Shown in pieces: positions 45,504-56,799 of a stretch of DNA of 64,000 nucleotides (position 1 is the first letter of the stretch; every line of letters starts with the position of its first letter). The stretch comes from Brassica napus (Eukaryota; Streptophyta; Magnoliopsida; Brassicales; Brassicaceae): assembly GCF_020379485.1 (NCBI RefSeq), contig NC_063444.1, forward strand, positions 3,358,652 through 3,422,651, written 5' to 3'. The notes under the pieces are model-generated. The model did no database searches and was not told the DNA's origin. It saw nothing but the letters and a program-made list of their open reading frames with translations. The translations under genes and the position numbers were made by a program.

Positions 45504-45733
45504 ATCAAACCAAACGAAACCGATCCAGTTCTAGTTGAGCTCAGTTCTAATTTAATCAAAACCAAACCGAATCCGACATTGCACCGAATACCCAAGCCGA
45601 ACCCGACATTGAACCGAAATGCCCAGCCATCGTCTTTTTCTTTGGTCTAGCGTATATAAATCGAAGGTGTTCGTGTTGATTCGGCGAAGAAAGAAGGCAA
45701 CTCGCCGCTGTATTTTGAGACGGCGAAGTAATA

Positions 45734-46902
45734 ATGTTGAGAAGAGTGATCGGTAACGTCGCCGTCCGGCGCCACTTTCAGCGAGCTCTATCCAGCAAAT
45801 CCGGTGGTGGAAGTGGAAAGCCAAGCGACGTTTCAGCTGCGGTGGACTCGATGCTACTCCGTTCACTAAAGGAACATTACCTAGAAGTCTCCAAGATGAT
45901 TCCTCCTCCCGTTCGTTCGTTTCCTCTTCTAAAGATTGAACCTTTTGGCTAAACCCTAGCTCCTCACTTAGGGTTTTTGATTTATTTTTTTTTACTTTTG
46001 CAGAAAGTGACACCTCCTTCACCGTTCGAGATTGTGAAAGGATCCCTCGAGGGAACTGGCGCTGTTCTGAAGAAATCTGTCGGAAATGAAGAGATTAATC
46101 TCTTTGTGATGCGGTTGGCTCACGGAGGTGACGATGAGGACGATGATGGGATTAACCAGCTGTTCCTCCACGTGGCTGTCTCGAAGCCAAACCAGGCTGA
46201 GTCTCTGCATTTCCTGTGCGGGCTTTACCCAGATGCGTTGGGTATTCACTCTGTTTCCATGAGGCCGAAGCTTGAGGATTTGGAGTTGTCTGATGATCCT
46301 GCTCGTTACACTGGCCCTTCTTTTGAGTAAGTTTGTTGTCACTCTTGAAACTTATCTTTTAACCGTTGTTCATTAGAATTTATTTTAGTTCATCAAATAG
46401 AGATCTTGACTAGTATATACTGATCTTAATTTGTCAATCTGAAGTTTGAGTGACTAAAAAACAATCCGTTTTCTCTGATGTGTTGTGATTCATATCTGTT
46501 TTGAGCTGTGTCTGGCCTTCCTGTATTCAGAATTTTCAATGTCATAATTGGCAGAGTGTTGAATCCGACTCTGTTTATAGGCCAACTATGTCTATCGTCA
46601 TTTTTGAAATGATCTGACTTGATTGACATTAGCTATGAGTTCTTCTGTGGAATGATTTCATGAAACAACATCCATCCCTGGTAAATAAGCTGTTTTTATT
46701 GGTAAATTGTTTTGACAGGGAGCTAGATGAGAAGATGAGAGACGTATTCCATAGCTTCTTAGAGGAGCGAGGTGTGAACGAGAGTCTCTTCCCGTTTCTT
46801 CAAGCGTGGCTTTATGTAAAGGATCATCGTAACCTGCTGCGTTGGTTCAAATCAGTTGGCACGTATGTTCATGAAAATCCATCTGCGGAAAACAACGCCT
46901 AG
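45734..46902 (+). CDS. Mitochondrial glycoprotein (MAM33/p32 family; ortholog of At4g32605)
   Basis: Three exons: 45734-45910, 46004-46326, 46719-46902 (stop TAG), giving 227 residues in frame. The N-terminus MLRRVIGNVAVRRHFQRAL is a typical mitochondrial presequence: basic, no acidic residues, amphipathic. The body has the family layout: an early beta region (PFEIVKGSLEG), an acidic loop (GGDDEDDDG), beta strands (INQLFLHVAVSK) and a C-terminal helical part (ELDEKMRDVFHSFLEERGV, LQAWLYVKDHRNLL). MAM33/p32 proteins form doughnut-shaped acidic trimers in the mitochondrial matrix and support mitochondrial ribosomes and oxidative phosphorylation. The specific plant role is not shown here. The gene is close to and convergent with the next gene. 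Confidence 0.93.
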
Positions 46903-47481
46903 GGGGCACTATACCGCTCTTATATGATGCAGTTCCAGGGACCAAGTTATCTTTCAAACAAACATATGCATCAAGTGATGTTAAGTTAAGAAAAGTTCAT
47001 TTTTTTGACTCTGTGAGCTCTCTTAATAAAGAAGCTATGACACTAATATTAGAAAACAAAGACACTTCTTATGATTTAAAAAAGAACTAGAACATAATAA
47101 CTCGTAATTTTCATGGTCCACTATAAGGTTTATACTTTCTACACAATATATCTTTGATTTTGAGCGATTCAACTGCACAAGGAACTGAAAGAACCCTGGC
47201 TCTAATGAACGTTCTGTTCGTTGTAAATTCAGAGGAGGATAAAGTAAGAAAAAACAAAGTATTTGGAACACACTCAAACTCAATCACTGATTCTCGTACT
47301 CTCCTACGCGTTTCAGAGGGTTCAGTTTATAAAAGCAACAAAGCATTTACACCGCACGAGCTTTCTCACCCGTTTCTTCCTTCACCTTCTCGACAATGGG
47401 ACTCGAGAAGAATCCAAATCCTGCGTACGAACAGGGCCTTTCGTCTACCGTTTTGTCCAACATCGAGCAAATGTTAGACAT
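46903..47481. other. 3' flanks of two convergent genes
   Basis: About 580 bp separate the stops of the MAM33-like and RING genes. A purine/AT-rich 3' UTR-like sequence is present, and no ORF of note. Confidence 0.6.
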
Positions 47482-48994
47482 CTAGACAACGCTGTTGGCC
47501 AACCCGTTATCAGCTCTATGTTCATTCCGCATTTGCTGTTGTTGCGGTTGTTGATTGTTATCGTTTTCACCAGAAGAGAGCGAGTTTAAGACCCCCTGGC
47601 TTGTCAAATCAGAGTTCTTCTCCCCAACTTCACTCTTGCAAAGAGGGCAACTAGCATTGATCTTAAGCCATTTGTCAACACACTCCTTGTGAAAGAAATG
47701 TGAACAAGGAAGCTCTCTCAACTCTTCGTTATTTGCATACTTCGCCAAGCAAATGCAACACACCTGCAAACAATTGTAAAACATTCAGATACTTGATTCC
47801 ATCTGTGAGAGAGTAAATGTAGAGTCAAAAGTGTAAAGCAAACTCACAGCGTCCTCTCCTGAAATAGCACGTTCGTTCTCTGTTCCAGCCGCCACAACTC
47901 CACCTTCGCCAGTACTTGACCCATTCTCATCCCCACCGCTACTTCTGCTTTTCTTCAGCTTAAACTTATGCGTCGGCAACGCATTTATCGACTCAGGTGT
48001 GGCGCCTCGGGGTTGAGTTAGATCTTCTCTGTACCCGAGAATCGAGATAATGCAAGGCAAGCAGCAACATATCGTTGTGCAGAGGATGAAGGGCATCGCG
48101 TAGCCAATACAGCTAAACGTAAGAAACACTAAACATAACCTACACAACATATAATGGACCGAGTGAGTAATTGACAAATGCAGCCAAGGGTTTGTGTGAA
48201 AAAATTTGGACCAACCGAAAGAAGAACAATATACCTGTACAAGTTAGGAGCCTCGGCTGCAGATGAATGCCCTCCGAATATCCATACATTACCAACCACA
48301 AACCACACCGCAAAGAAGCAATCCAGTGCCATTTTGAAGTATTCCACAATAACTTTAAGCCTGAAAAAGCCAAAATCAAACATTAGCTTTGTCAAACAGA
48401 TCATGTAAGAACACTTAAAGACATGTACCTAGCAGCACTTATGAACGCATGGTATCTACTACGTGAAGGCGTGTTGCTACCCTGTCTACCATCTCCTTCA
48501 GCAGTCCTGGATATAGAGAACGCGAACGGCCCCGCTGCAACGTTAAGATTAGGACGATGCTGACCAGACTCCTGCTCAGAAGCCTGGTTGGAATGATAAT
48601 ATCTCCAGTACAAAAGCGGGAGCGTCGCAACGCACCCACACGCATAACCAACAATCCAAGCAAACAAGGGAGCACGCGGATGCTCATGTTTAGACAAAGA
48701 CAGAACCACAATAGCTGCAACGATCTGGCCGAGAGTGAGGAACAGCTCAATGGAGATCCAAAGTCCAGAGTTCAAAGGGCTTCTTCTCCTACGGTTGGTT
48801 CTAGGATTCGACCTCGTAGAAGAGGAAGAGGAAGCTGTAGCCACTGGCTGAGAAACAGGCAACAACGGAGGATGAGGAGGAGCAGTGGAAGGTGTTTCGT
48901 GTTGTAGAGGCTCCAAGACGTTGGAGATTCTATCGTGGGAAGAGGATGATGCAGTGGATGGGATGTCAATGACGTGATCTGATGAACGTTCCAT
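47482..48994 (-). CDS. Four-helix membrane RING-H2 E3 ubiquitin ligase (ortholog of At4g32600)
   Basis: Four exons: 48994-48429, 48360-48235, 48139-47848, 47763-47482 (stop TAG), giving 421 residues. The start [10 protein letters not shown] is the first ATG of the frame. A Ser/Pro/His-rich N-terminus precedes four hydrophobic helices ([81 protein letters not shown]). A C-terminal RING-H2 follows: Cys330-x2-Cys333, Cys348-x-His350-x2-His353-x2-Cys356, Cys367-x2-Cys370. This is a canonical C3H2C3 ligand set, so E2 binding and ubiquitin ligase activity are expected. The membrane is endomembrane or plasma membrane, not decided by sequence. The tail is Gln/Asn-rich. Substrate unknown. Confidence 0.92.
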
Positions 48995-50209
48995 GAATGT
49001 ATAGAAAAGGTTTGAGCTTTACGATGGTTTTGGCTCAGAAGAGAAACACCCATCTAGGGTTTTTGTGCACCATGGAAAGTTGAATTCGATGTCCTGCGAA
49101 AAACCCACAACACGAAATCGATTGAAATTGTAGAATTAGGGGTTAAAAAAAAATCAAGATCGCAAATAGCAAACCCTAGATGGGGAAGAATTGGGGGAAA
49201 AGTGGATAGATTTAGCAAAACCTAATTTTTCGCACCTGAAACTGATTATCACGAGAAATTAGGGAACAAAACCTCCTCCTTCAATGGATGACTTTTTCCT
49301 CCTCAGAAAACCCAGAATCCAATTTAGGAAGAGGAAGAAGAAGAAGAAGAAGAGTCAACTTTTTCAGCTTATAGAAATCCTTTCCTAGTTATCGTCGTTG
49401 TTGATCGTAGTAGTGTTCTTTCTTCAATTCCCTTTTGCGTTTTTTTTTATTATTTATTTTGTGCTCACCGTTCAACAAGGGGGGGAGGGATATTAAAAAA
49501 ATATATTATAGATATTTCTGGATATTAAATTTTGGGAGCCAAAACAGCAATCACACAAAAACAAAACAAAAATAATAATAATAATTTATTATTACAGGAG
49601 GGAGGAGGAGGAGGAGGATTCAGAGGGATATGATAGCGATGCCTCTCTTTGGCCCCTTGCTTTTTGTTTTTTCTTTCTCAACAAGAAAATGTTTAAAAGT
49701 TAATAAATGAGGAAAAAAAAAAGATTGCGTCCTGGCTGTTTTTTCACCGGTTATGAGGTTTCTTTTAGGTGATATGTATCATTCATCAGGCTTGACGCTA
49801 TTTGTTGTATTTTCCGAGCTGGAAAACTGGTTTCTTTTATAGTGTTTATGTTTACAGTTAGCTTTGACGAATTTGGCGTGTGTGAGAGAGAGATACAGAG
49901 TAGATGGTCTATTTAATTTGGTCAAGATATTTATTTTGAGGGGGGACGTATCCATTGAGAATCTTCAATGTTGATGGAATGATGTATATCCTTCCTAATT
50001 TGGCATGATTCTCAATCTTCTTGTTTCCTAAGTAACCATTTGTTATATTTAATTTCCAAACGCGTAAAACCCACCGAGACTTTATCATATGTATATGACT
50101 ATTGCCATCTACAAGGAACAGTTTTTGGAGATATACAAACAGAAAACTAGTATGGGGGGGGGGGGGGCATACATAAACGAATTGAGAAACATTACACTTA
50201 CAAGGGAAT
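48995..50209. other. Promoter/5' UTR of the RING gene and flank of the 2Fe-2S gene
   Basis: The region 49000-49400 is probable 5' UTR/promoter (CT-rich; GAAGAAGAAG run near 49330). Next come an AAT microsatellite near 49570 and a GGAGGAGGAGGAGG run near 49597-49620. A G14 run lies at 50154-50167 just downstream of the 2Fe-2S gene stop, so it is probably in its 3' UTR. No further gene is seen. Confidence 0.55.
50154..50167. repeat. G14 homopolymer
   Basis: Fourteen consecutive G on the plus strand read C14 in the sense of the minus-strand 2Fe-2S gene, about 43 bp past its stop. Confidence 0.9.
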
Positions 50210-51822
50210 TCACTTCTTCCATTGCGGAATCCGCTGAACCACAACCTAGAAAATAAACAAATGTGATAGATCTCAATGAGAAACATCATCAAAAAGAGCT
50301 TGATGTCTGAAACAATCTAAAGCTTTCAAGTAGGTAGGTAGGTAGGTAGGGTACCTTTCCTGAGTTTTCTTTGTTCCCTACTATTGTTTGGCACGCGAGC
50401 CTCCAAGATTCAGGCTTCTGCACCAATACCAACAAACAAAGGACTTAGAATTTTCAAGCATCACCAGCTTCTTGTTTTGTTTTCATCTTAATTTGCGTAT
50501 CTTATGATGCGATTATATACAGATCAGTGTGATTAAAACTTAAACCTTTTTCAGATACTTGTTTTCTGTATCTGTTCTCTCGTTCAGAAGTTCTCTGCCA
50601 TCAAGAATCTGCACACATTATCAAAAGACCAAATGCGAATTTCGCTTGAGTAAGGCCTAATATAAACAGAGCAAACACAAAATCAAGAGCCCATAGAGAC
50701 ATTGAGTCATTTGTTCTTTGAATGCGAATACTCTGCTCAGATTTGGGAAGATCTAACGAAGGGAGTATTGAAGGAGCAATACACTGGGAGGTGGGATGAT
50801 CTTATTGGATTGATTGCGAGGGACTCAGATTGGAGTAAAGTTCAGCTCTTCACGGTGAGATATATGTTACAGTCAGCGGTACATATGATCTGGAGGGAGA
50901 GGAACAGAAGAAGACATGGAGAGACTCCAACTCCAACTCAAGTAATGATACGAGAATTGGATAAGAACATGAGAAATATCTTCACGGTGATCCGAAGAAG
51001 AGGGGATAAGAAGTATGAAGAAGGGATGAGATTTTGGTTCGGTACCAGAGAGTAGTTGAATCATGGAGGCTTTGGAGGTTGAAATGAGATTTTGAAGTAT
51101 AGAAGAAGATAGTTGAGTTTTTTATTTAAATTGGTTGTCTTTCTTAAACTCATAGAAAACAATTGATGTAAGGTTTTTTTTTGAGTTAAATTTAACGTTC
51201 AATTCAAAAAAAAAAAAAAGACAAAATCAAATATGAAAAAAAGCTACCAAAACTCATTCATCTATCTTCAACTCTATAGTCAGAGATCAAATCATATAAT
51301 CCAGAAACAAAAAAGATAAATGAAGTTGACTTGCCTCAACAATGCAAGTTCCACAGCTTCCTCCACCTCCACAGTTCATCACTTTCCCCTAAACAAAAGA
51401 GACATTTCAAACACTTGCATCAATAAGAGCGAGAGTAGTGTTAAACTCACGTAAGTAGCGTAAAGCTCGATCTTGCTATCCTGCATGATGCTTCTCAGAA
51501 GCTTCTCTCCGCTCACAGCTTTCGCTTTATCCCTCGGATACGTCCCGTCGCTCCCAGGCTTCGGCTGCAAATTACACAAACCAATAAAGAGTTTTCAAAC
51601 GAGAATCGGATCGTAACTCGACGATAATATCGCACCGATAGTTACACCGAAGAACTCGAGCTCTATCTCAGGAGGAGGCTTCGTGGTAGAAATCCCCTGC
51701 TGAGATGCTTCTGAAGAAGAAGAGGAACAACAGGAGATAACGCGAGCTCTTCCATTCACGGAAACTTGTCTATTCTTCACACCGGAGAAGGAGAATCCGA
51801 GGTTGAAACCGAGCGAAGCCAT
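50210..51822 (-). CDS. Plastid-type 2Fe-2S ferredoxin-like protein (ortholog of At4g32590)
   Basis: Six exons: 51822-51646, 51564-51451, 51388-51335, 50608-50546, 50417-50355, 50245-50210 (stop TGA), giving 168 residues in frame. The N-terminus (MASLGFNLGFSFSG, Ser/Arg-rich) looks like a chloroplast transit peptide. Cluster ligands are Cys103-x5-Cys109-x2-Cys112 and, 32 residues later, Cys145 (WRLACQT). This is the plant-ferredoxin arrangement, with five rather than the usual four residues between the first two cysteines. It should carry a [2Fe-2S] cluster and transfer electrons in plastids; the partner is unknown. The intron between exons 3 and 4 uses a GC donor (GAG|GCAAGT) and holds a LINE insertion. 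The intron after exon 5 begins with a CTAC microsatellite. Confidence 0.9.
50330..50350. repeat. (GTAG)n microsatellite abutting a splice donor
   Basis: About five GTAG repeats lie in the 2Fe-2S gene. In gene sense (CTAC)n begins at about intron position 5, directly after the donor AAG|GTACC. Confidence 0.9.
50687..51220 (+). mobile_element. 5'-truncated LINE insertion with poly(A) tail and 10-bp target duplication
   Basis: The insert is 534 bp. It encodes the end of LINE ORF2 (LSHLFFECEYSAQIWE, the zf-RVT end, through FWFGTRE and TAG at 51053-51055). A short 3' UTR and a tail of about fourteen A follow. ACAAAATCAA flanks it at 50677-50686 and 51221-51230, a perfect 10-bp target duplication. 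It is antisense to the host gene and wholly intronic, so the protein is unaffected. Confidence 0.95.
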
Positions 51823-53307
51823 TTCTTTCAGTTCGACTTTTCGTATGGGAAAGAGATAAAACAGCAAACCGCGAAATATGTGGACTTCGCTTTTCCACAA
51901 GTTATGAGGCTTTTTTTTTTTTTTTATCTGTTGTTAACCCATTAACATCAGAGCCCATTCACCTTTTCTTTTGCAGTTTTATATCTTCGATTTTTTTTAA
52001 AAATATTTTATTTTTACCAGTCTTCTGAGTTTAGGATTCTCTTAACTCAATTCAGCTTAATAAAACTGTTATTACAGTGATTTAAGATTTAATTTACTGT
52101 TTCAAAGTTGTAATATCTTGCATGAACCGGTAAATTAGTAGCATGAAAATAGTACAATTATTTATTTGTAGTTGTATAAAATGCATATATATACATAAAT
52201 TATTAATTTATAATTTTAATAAAACCATATATTTACATAGAATTTTCTAAAATATTATTATTTTATCGATTTGTGTCATATTTTAAACCAATTTAACTCG
52301 AGATCAGTCAAATTTATTAATTTATAGTGGTTATTAATTTACAGAGTTTTTACTGTAGTTCTAATATTATTTTAATTTTTTTTATGTTTTATCGGTTAAT
52401 CTAGTTAATTTTAGTAGAAATACATTTATTATTAACGAGTGCATTTCTTCCTGAAAACCAAACTGATGAACTGATTATGCTAAAACCAAACTTAAGACAA
52501 CTGAATTTTGTTTAAATAAATACTCAAAAATTCAAAAAAAAAAATGTTTTCACAAAATAAGTTTCCTTACCATTTGACCACTGCATTAATATGGGATATT
52601 GATAAAGAAAAGATTGTAAACATTAAACCAAAAAAGTAAATTTGGAACTTGTGTGAATATAGTAAGTGGGAAACATGAAATCAGATCTGTCAAAGACACA
52701 TAGATGACAAATATCATTGTTACTTATTTGTCAATTTAATCAACATTTGCCATCATCTTATAAACTTTTGAAAAATTCACAAGAGTTTCTAACAAGATCA
52801 CAAATTCAAAAAAAAAAAAGTATGCATAGTTTATAAGTTGACAACTTTACTAACTGTCCCACGAACTAAACTTTCAGAAGTGCGTATAGGTCAGTAGTGT
52901 GTTGGTTACATTAGATACACACTTTATTGATTAGACGGTTTTAAAAACATTATGAATCTTTTACGATACCTTAATAACAAAAAGAAGTCTGTAATGCAAT
53001 GATTTTACCATCTTACTTAATACTTTTTGGGTGAATTTAATATATAGTATTTATATGATTCGATTATTATATTATTTATGGGAATTAGAATCATGTAAGA
53101 GAAACACAACAAAGAGAGCTTCAAGGGGCAAGGACATAAAGACAAACCCTGCTCGCCTTTTTATTTCAAGTAAAAACAGACACTCTGATCTCTCTCTCTT
53201 TCTTCTTCCTCGTTGAGTGTGTCCATGAAATAATACGGAGAGAACAAACTGTAAATGAAGGAAGTGGTGGCGAAGTAGCTACAACACTGAAACACTTGTT
53301 GATTAAA
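51823..53307. other. Intergenic region between divergent 2Fe-2S and TIFY8 genes
   Basis: This is a shared promoter space of about 1.5 kb, AT-rich, with A/T homopolymers. A CT-rich run (about 53185-53215) lies just upstream of TIFY8, as in many plant 5' leaders. No ORF of note. Confidence 0.6.
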
Positions 53308-55268
53308 ATGACGAACCGCAACAACAATGATGATGTTGATTCTCGTCTCCGGGAGAAAGAGCAACAAGACAAGCTCTTGTTCCATGACTTCCTTGGTTCC
53401 AAGACTGCAACTTTAGCTTCCACTTCCATGTTACCACTGGATAAGGCAGCTAAACCGGCGACAGCTTCCGCTTCCTCCGCCGGTGGACGCGGCGGTCTTT
53501 CCTCTACCTCCGATCTTGGTTCTTCTCTCTCTCTTGATGCTTTTTGATGAAGTGTGCTTCTACTGATGTGTGTTTAAGATCATTCCTCTGTACGTTTAGG
53601 GTTTCTATTTACAGTACAGAAAGTTCAAGCCTTTTTTACATAGATTCGATTTGGAGTGTAGTTGGTTTCTAAAGGTGGAACCTTTAGGTCAATTCATTTG
53701 TGATCAGATCTCATAAGTAGAAAAACTGGAAGATCTTTTGTTTGTGAGTGTTCATTGTCTTGTTAGTTTGAAAATTCTATGAACATGAACATGGTTTTTG
53801 AGTGAGCATGTGGTTGATTAATGAGCTCTAGTAGTGAAGGACACAGTCTCTCTCTCTCTCTCTTCCTGTCTGTCCAACCATAATGTCTCTGGTGGATTAG
53901 TTGGGACATTGGTAATGAATTTGAGTGATGAGTTTGGTGGGTCATATACCCATTTGAGGTTGTGATGCTTTTATTTTAATGAATTGGTCTTCTTTATTTC
54001 ATCTCTCTTTCCTTGAGTTCTCACTGCAGTGTGATGTAGGTAGCGGTGTGGGGAGTCATCTTGATGGGATACAATTGTTTGGACAAAGAAGAGAAGCTTC
54101 TGGCTCTATCATGAGCAATCGATTTTCCGGAAACAAAAGAAGTAACTCTGATTCACACATCACAACTCAAGAGCAGCACCCAGAGGCTCTGCATTGGTCA
54201 AAGGTATGCTAAAAACCAGAAACCTAACATGACTTCATCGTGTTCTCACAGCTTAGTAGAACTCAGTTTCTGTGATCTGTCTAGTTGCTAAGAACCGGAC
54301 CTGGAAGCCATTCCGTGAACGTGGCAAACCAGCCTCCACGCGGAGGAGGTCAGATCAGTCACTTGCTTCATCAGCTGTCTTCAAGCAGGTTCAAGGATGA
54401 CGTGGTGGCTCAGACAGCTGCAGATGAAGGCTCACGAACAGGGAAGAAAGGTCCACGCATCATGAGTTCTTATACAATGCCAAACCCGAGCAAAGCCGAA
54501 TGTTATACCCCTTCAAGGTGAGAGAGTTAGCTTGTCTCTAGTCCTTTAATGCTTTCTCTTCATTTCATTTCAACACACATCGTTTGTATTTGAAGTACCG
54601 CGAATAGGAAAGATTTGACATCGAGTACTAAGCAGATGACTATCTTCTATGGTGGTCAAGCTCATGTCTTTGATGATGTTCACCCAAACAAAGTAATCCT
54701 TTTATCTCTCGCTTAACACTTTCATATTCAAGTTATATGAACGTTATGTTTCCTTGCAGGCAGATGTGATAATGGCTTTGGCAGGATCAAGCGGAGGCTC
54801 ATGGTCTACGAATTTGTCTCATAAACTGAAGACAAAGAACTACACAAGCGACGGTCCATACAAACAAGGACAAGTGTATGAAGGAGGAGGCAGCTCTAGA
54901 GAAACACCGTTTTTGTCCCCGGATATTCGAGCAAGGCCGGTTCATCAAGACACCACCTCCAGTGCCTGTCACAGAATCTTTACACAACCAGGTGACTTTC
55001 TTGATAAAGAAAAATTTAGCCACTGTCTTACAAATACACGGTGGAGTAGAATAAAACAAGTCGCGTGTTGCATTGTCACTTTACAAAATGAGGATACAGA
55101 GTTTTCTAACTGTTGTGGTTTTTGTCAGCTTTGAATTTTTATCTTTTCTCAGGCGCTATTTGATTTGCAGGTAGAGAACATCAAGGAAGTATCATCTCAA
55201 GGAGACGGGATACCAGAGATCCGGTTCACATATCAGATCCTGAAAAGAAGCCACATGATTACGTCTGA
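53308..55268 (+). CDS. TIFY8: TIFY8 (TIFY-domain transcriptional regulator; ortholog of At4g32570)
   Basis: Six exons: 53308-53518, 54040-54203, 54285-54517, 54596-54692, 54760-54991, 55171-55268 (stop TGA), giving 344 residues. I start at ATG 53308 (MTNRNNNDD); the longer frame upstream lacks ATG. Motifs are an N-terminal HDFLGSK, HLDGIQL in exon 2, KRSNSDSH, and the TIFY motif at residues 218-221 (TIFYGGQAHVFDDV). A basic C-terminal stretch (SIISRRRDTRD) follows, weaker than a true Jas motif. TIFY8 is an unusual TIFY protein that lacks a functional Jas degron; it binds the adaptor NINJA and so recruits TOPLESS-type co-repressors. Intron 1 has two possible acceptors, and only the one at 54039 (GATGTAG) keeps the frame. 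Confidence 0.92.
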
Positions 55269-55769
55269 ATATGAGAGACGATGATGAATGTGGCATTTCT
55301 TCCAAGCTGTTATAAGTTCAGACTTGATAGCCAGTTACTATGTTCTATGCCTTTCTAAGCATGTATTCAAACTTATCTTCCCCAATGTTTAAGAGTATAA
55401 TAGTTTTCTAAAGCGAGCATATGATAACATATCACAAAGGTATCATGTCTAACCAGAACTTGCATTGGGGATCGAGTCCCGACCACTGGGGAATTAACAT
55501 TTCGGCATCGGACATAAAACCAACACGTGGCAACATGTGACTAGTCTGGACAGGAAGTAACAAGAAATAACAAATCAAGGTTCAATGACGCTCGTGCTAA
55601 CGGAAATATTACAAAAAGGAGTAAAAGGAAACCTGTTAACATATAAAGATTTTTGATTTCCTTAAATTCATATTCATATAAATAGGGGAGCATTATAACC
55701 CCTCACGTAAACCATTCAAACTAACACACCAGAGAGAATTCAAGAACCCTACATATCAAACCAACGAAG
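55269..55769. other. TIFY8 3' flank and promoter-like sequence of the next ORF
   Basis: The TIFY8 3' flank (55359-55421) is duplicated at 57033-57097. A TATAAATA box followed by GGGG lies at 55677-55684, about 90 bp before an ATG at 55770. Confidence 0.6.
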
Positions 55770-56790
55770 ATGGAAGGAGAATCGAGTACTCCTCATCCTG
55801 TTATTATATTTCTAATGGTTGCTGGTCTTGCCTATGTAGATTACCCTAGACTATGGAGATGCTTTGTCGGGATCGAGTTCCGGATCCACACAAGCCAATT
55901 CATGTGGAAACGCAATATCATATTCTTCTCTATTTGGGTAAGAGAGAAACTACTCATCACAATTTTTTTTTTGTATTTTTTTTTGCTGGGGTTAAAGATA
56001 TATGATGTATAACTTGCTGCAAAAAATCGATGAACAGATCTCAGTCATACCAGCACTGCTGGGTCGCCTCATTGACCTTATGATCATCATACCATGGCAA
56101 TGGCAAGTTCAGCTAAACGAATTACTCTTCCTTTTTCCAAGAGTGGTTGTATGGAGTAGTAGTCCTTCTCATCTGGTCCTATCAGGTAAAAGTTTCTTAA
56201 AATAGGTCTAGGCATCCGTCCATCTGGTCTGCAAATCGGTTATGAGAGAAACGATTTTTTCAAAAAATCTGTCTAGCCGTTCAAAAATCGGTCTGCCTAA
56301 ACAATAATCTTCGATAAAACGCTTAACCACCGGCTAGTGATTTTTAGAACATTGGATTATTTTATATTTTTTTCTTTTGTTCATTAGAAAAAAAGGTTAG
56401 GAAGAGATCACTGAGTGTATTTCTTTTTGCTCAGATTGTGTTCACTGAGATCGATTGCTTCCAAACCGCGGATTGGCAGGGAAAAGATTCAGAGGATCAA
56501 AAGTGAAGGAATCGACCAACTTCCCCTTGATTGGTTGTTTAAAAGTGTTATAGGCTAAGCCATACAAACTCTACTAGTGTCTCTCATCGTCCCATACGTG
56601 GTCTCTCTCTTCCTTGGGGCTTTCGGTGCAACCTCCTACGCCATCCAGCGGCTAGTTTAGCCAGCCTTCTTCGTCTTGATTGTCATATGTTTCATTTGCC
56701 GTGCGTTCGTACGCCTGGTCATACACGTTCGTAAGGTTGAATACGACAGGCTTTACTCTATCGGCTATAGGCTGATGGATCACGTCTGAG
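55770..56790 (+). pseudogene. DOA10/SUD1-like RING-CH E3 ligase C-terminal relic
   Basis: Plus-strand pieces resemble the polytopic C-terminus of plant DOA10-type ligases, especially the At4g32670 type. They are membrane segments at 55770-55930, LIDLMIIIPWQWQ at about 56060-56100, and a final block at about 56480-56790 (GIDQLPLDWLFKSV, LIVPYVVSLFLGAFG, FFVLIVICFICRAFVRLVIH, VRKVEYDRLYSIGYRLMDH). The last block has in-frame stops TAA near 56556 and TAG near 56658, and the N-terminal RING-CH is absent. An ATG at 55770 with a TATA box upstream gives an 80-residue ORF that might be expressed. The sequence at 56205-56350, rich in CCGTCC/CGGTCTGCC motifs, interrupts it and looks like a small transposon remnant. 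Family assignment is by pattern only. Confidence 0.55.
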
Positions 56791-56799
56791 ACAAGGGAT

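Larger units (their letters stand above)
44156..45733. other. AT-rich intergenic region between two plus-strand genes
   Basis: It contains the 3' flank of the At4g32610-like gene and the promoter of the mitochondrial protein gene. Two direct copies of a roughly 107-bp sequence (44337-44443 and 45396-45503), a 45-bp tandem duplication (44581-44664) and repeated TTCAATTTTTAATTTATG near 45310-45380 are present. No gene is seen. Confidence 0.6.

Noticed and set aside
53519..53547. TIFY8 reading through to a stop after SSLSLDAF
   Set aside because: This is intron sequence after the donor at 53519; splicing to 54040 restores the conserved HLDGIQL region and the TIFY motif.
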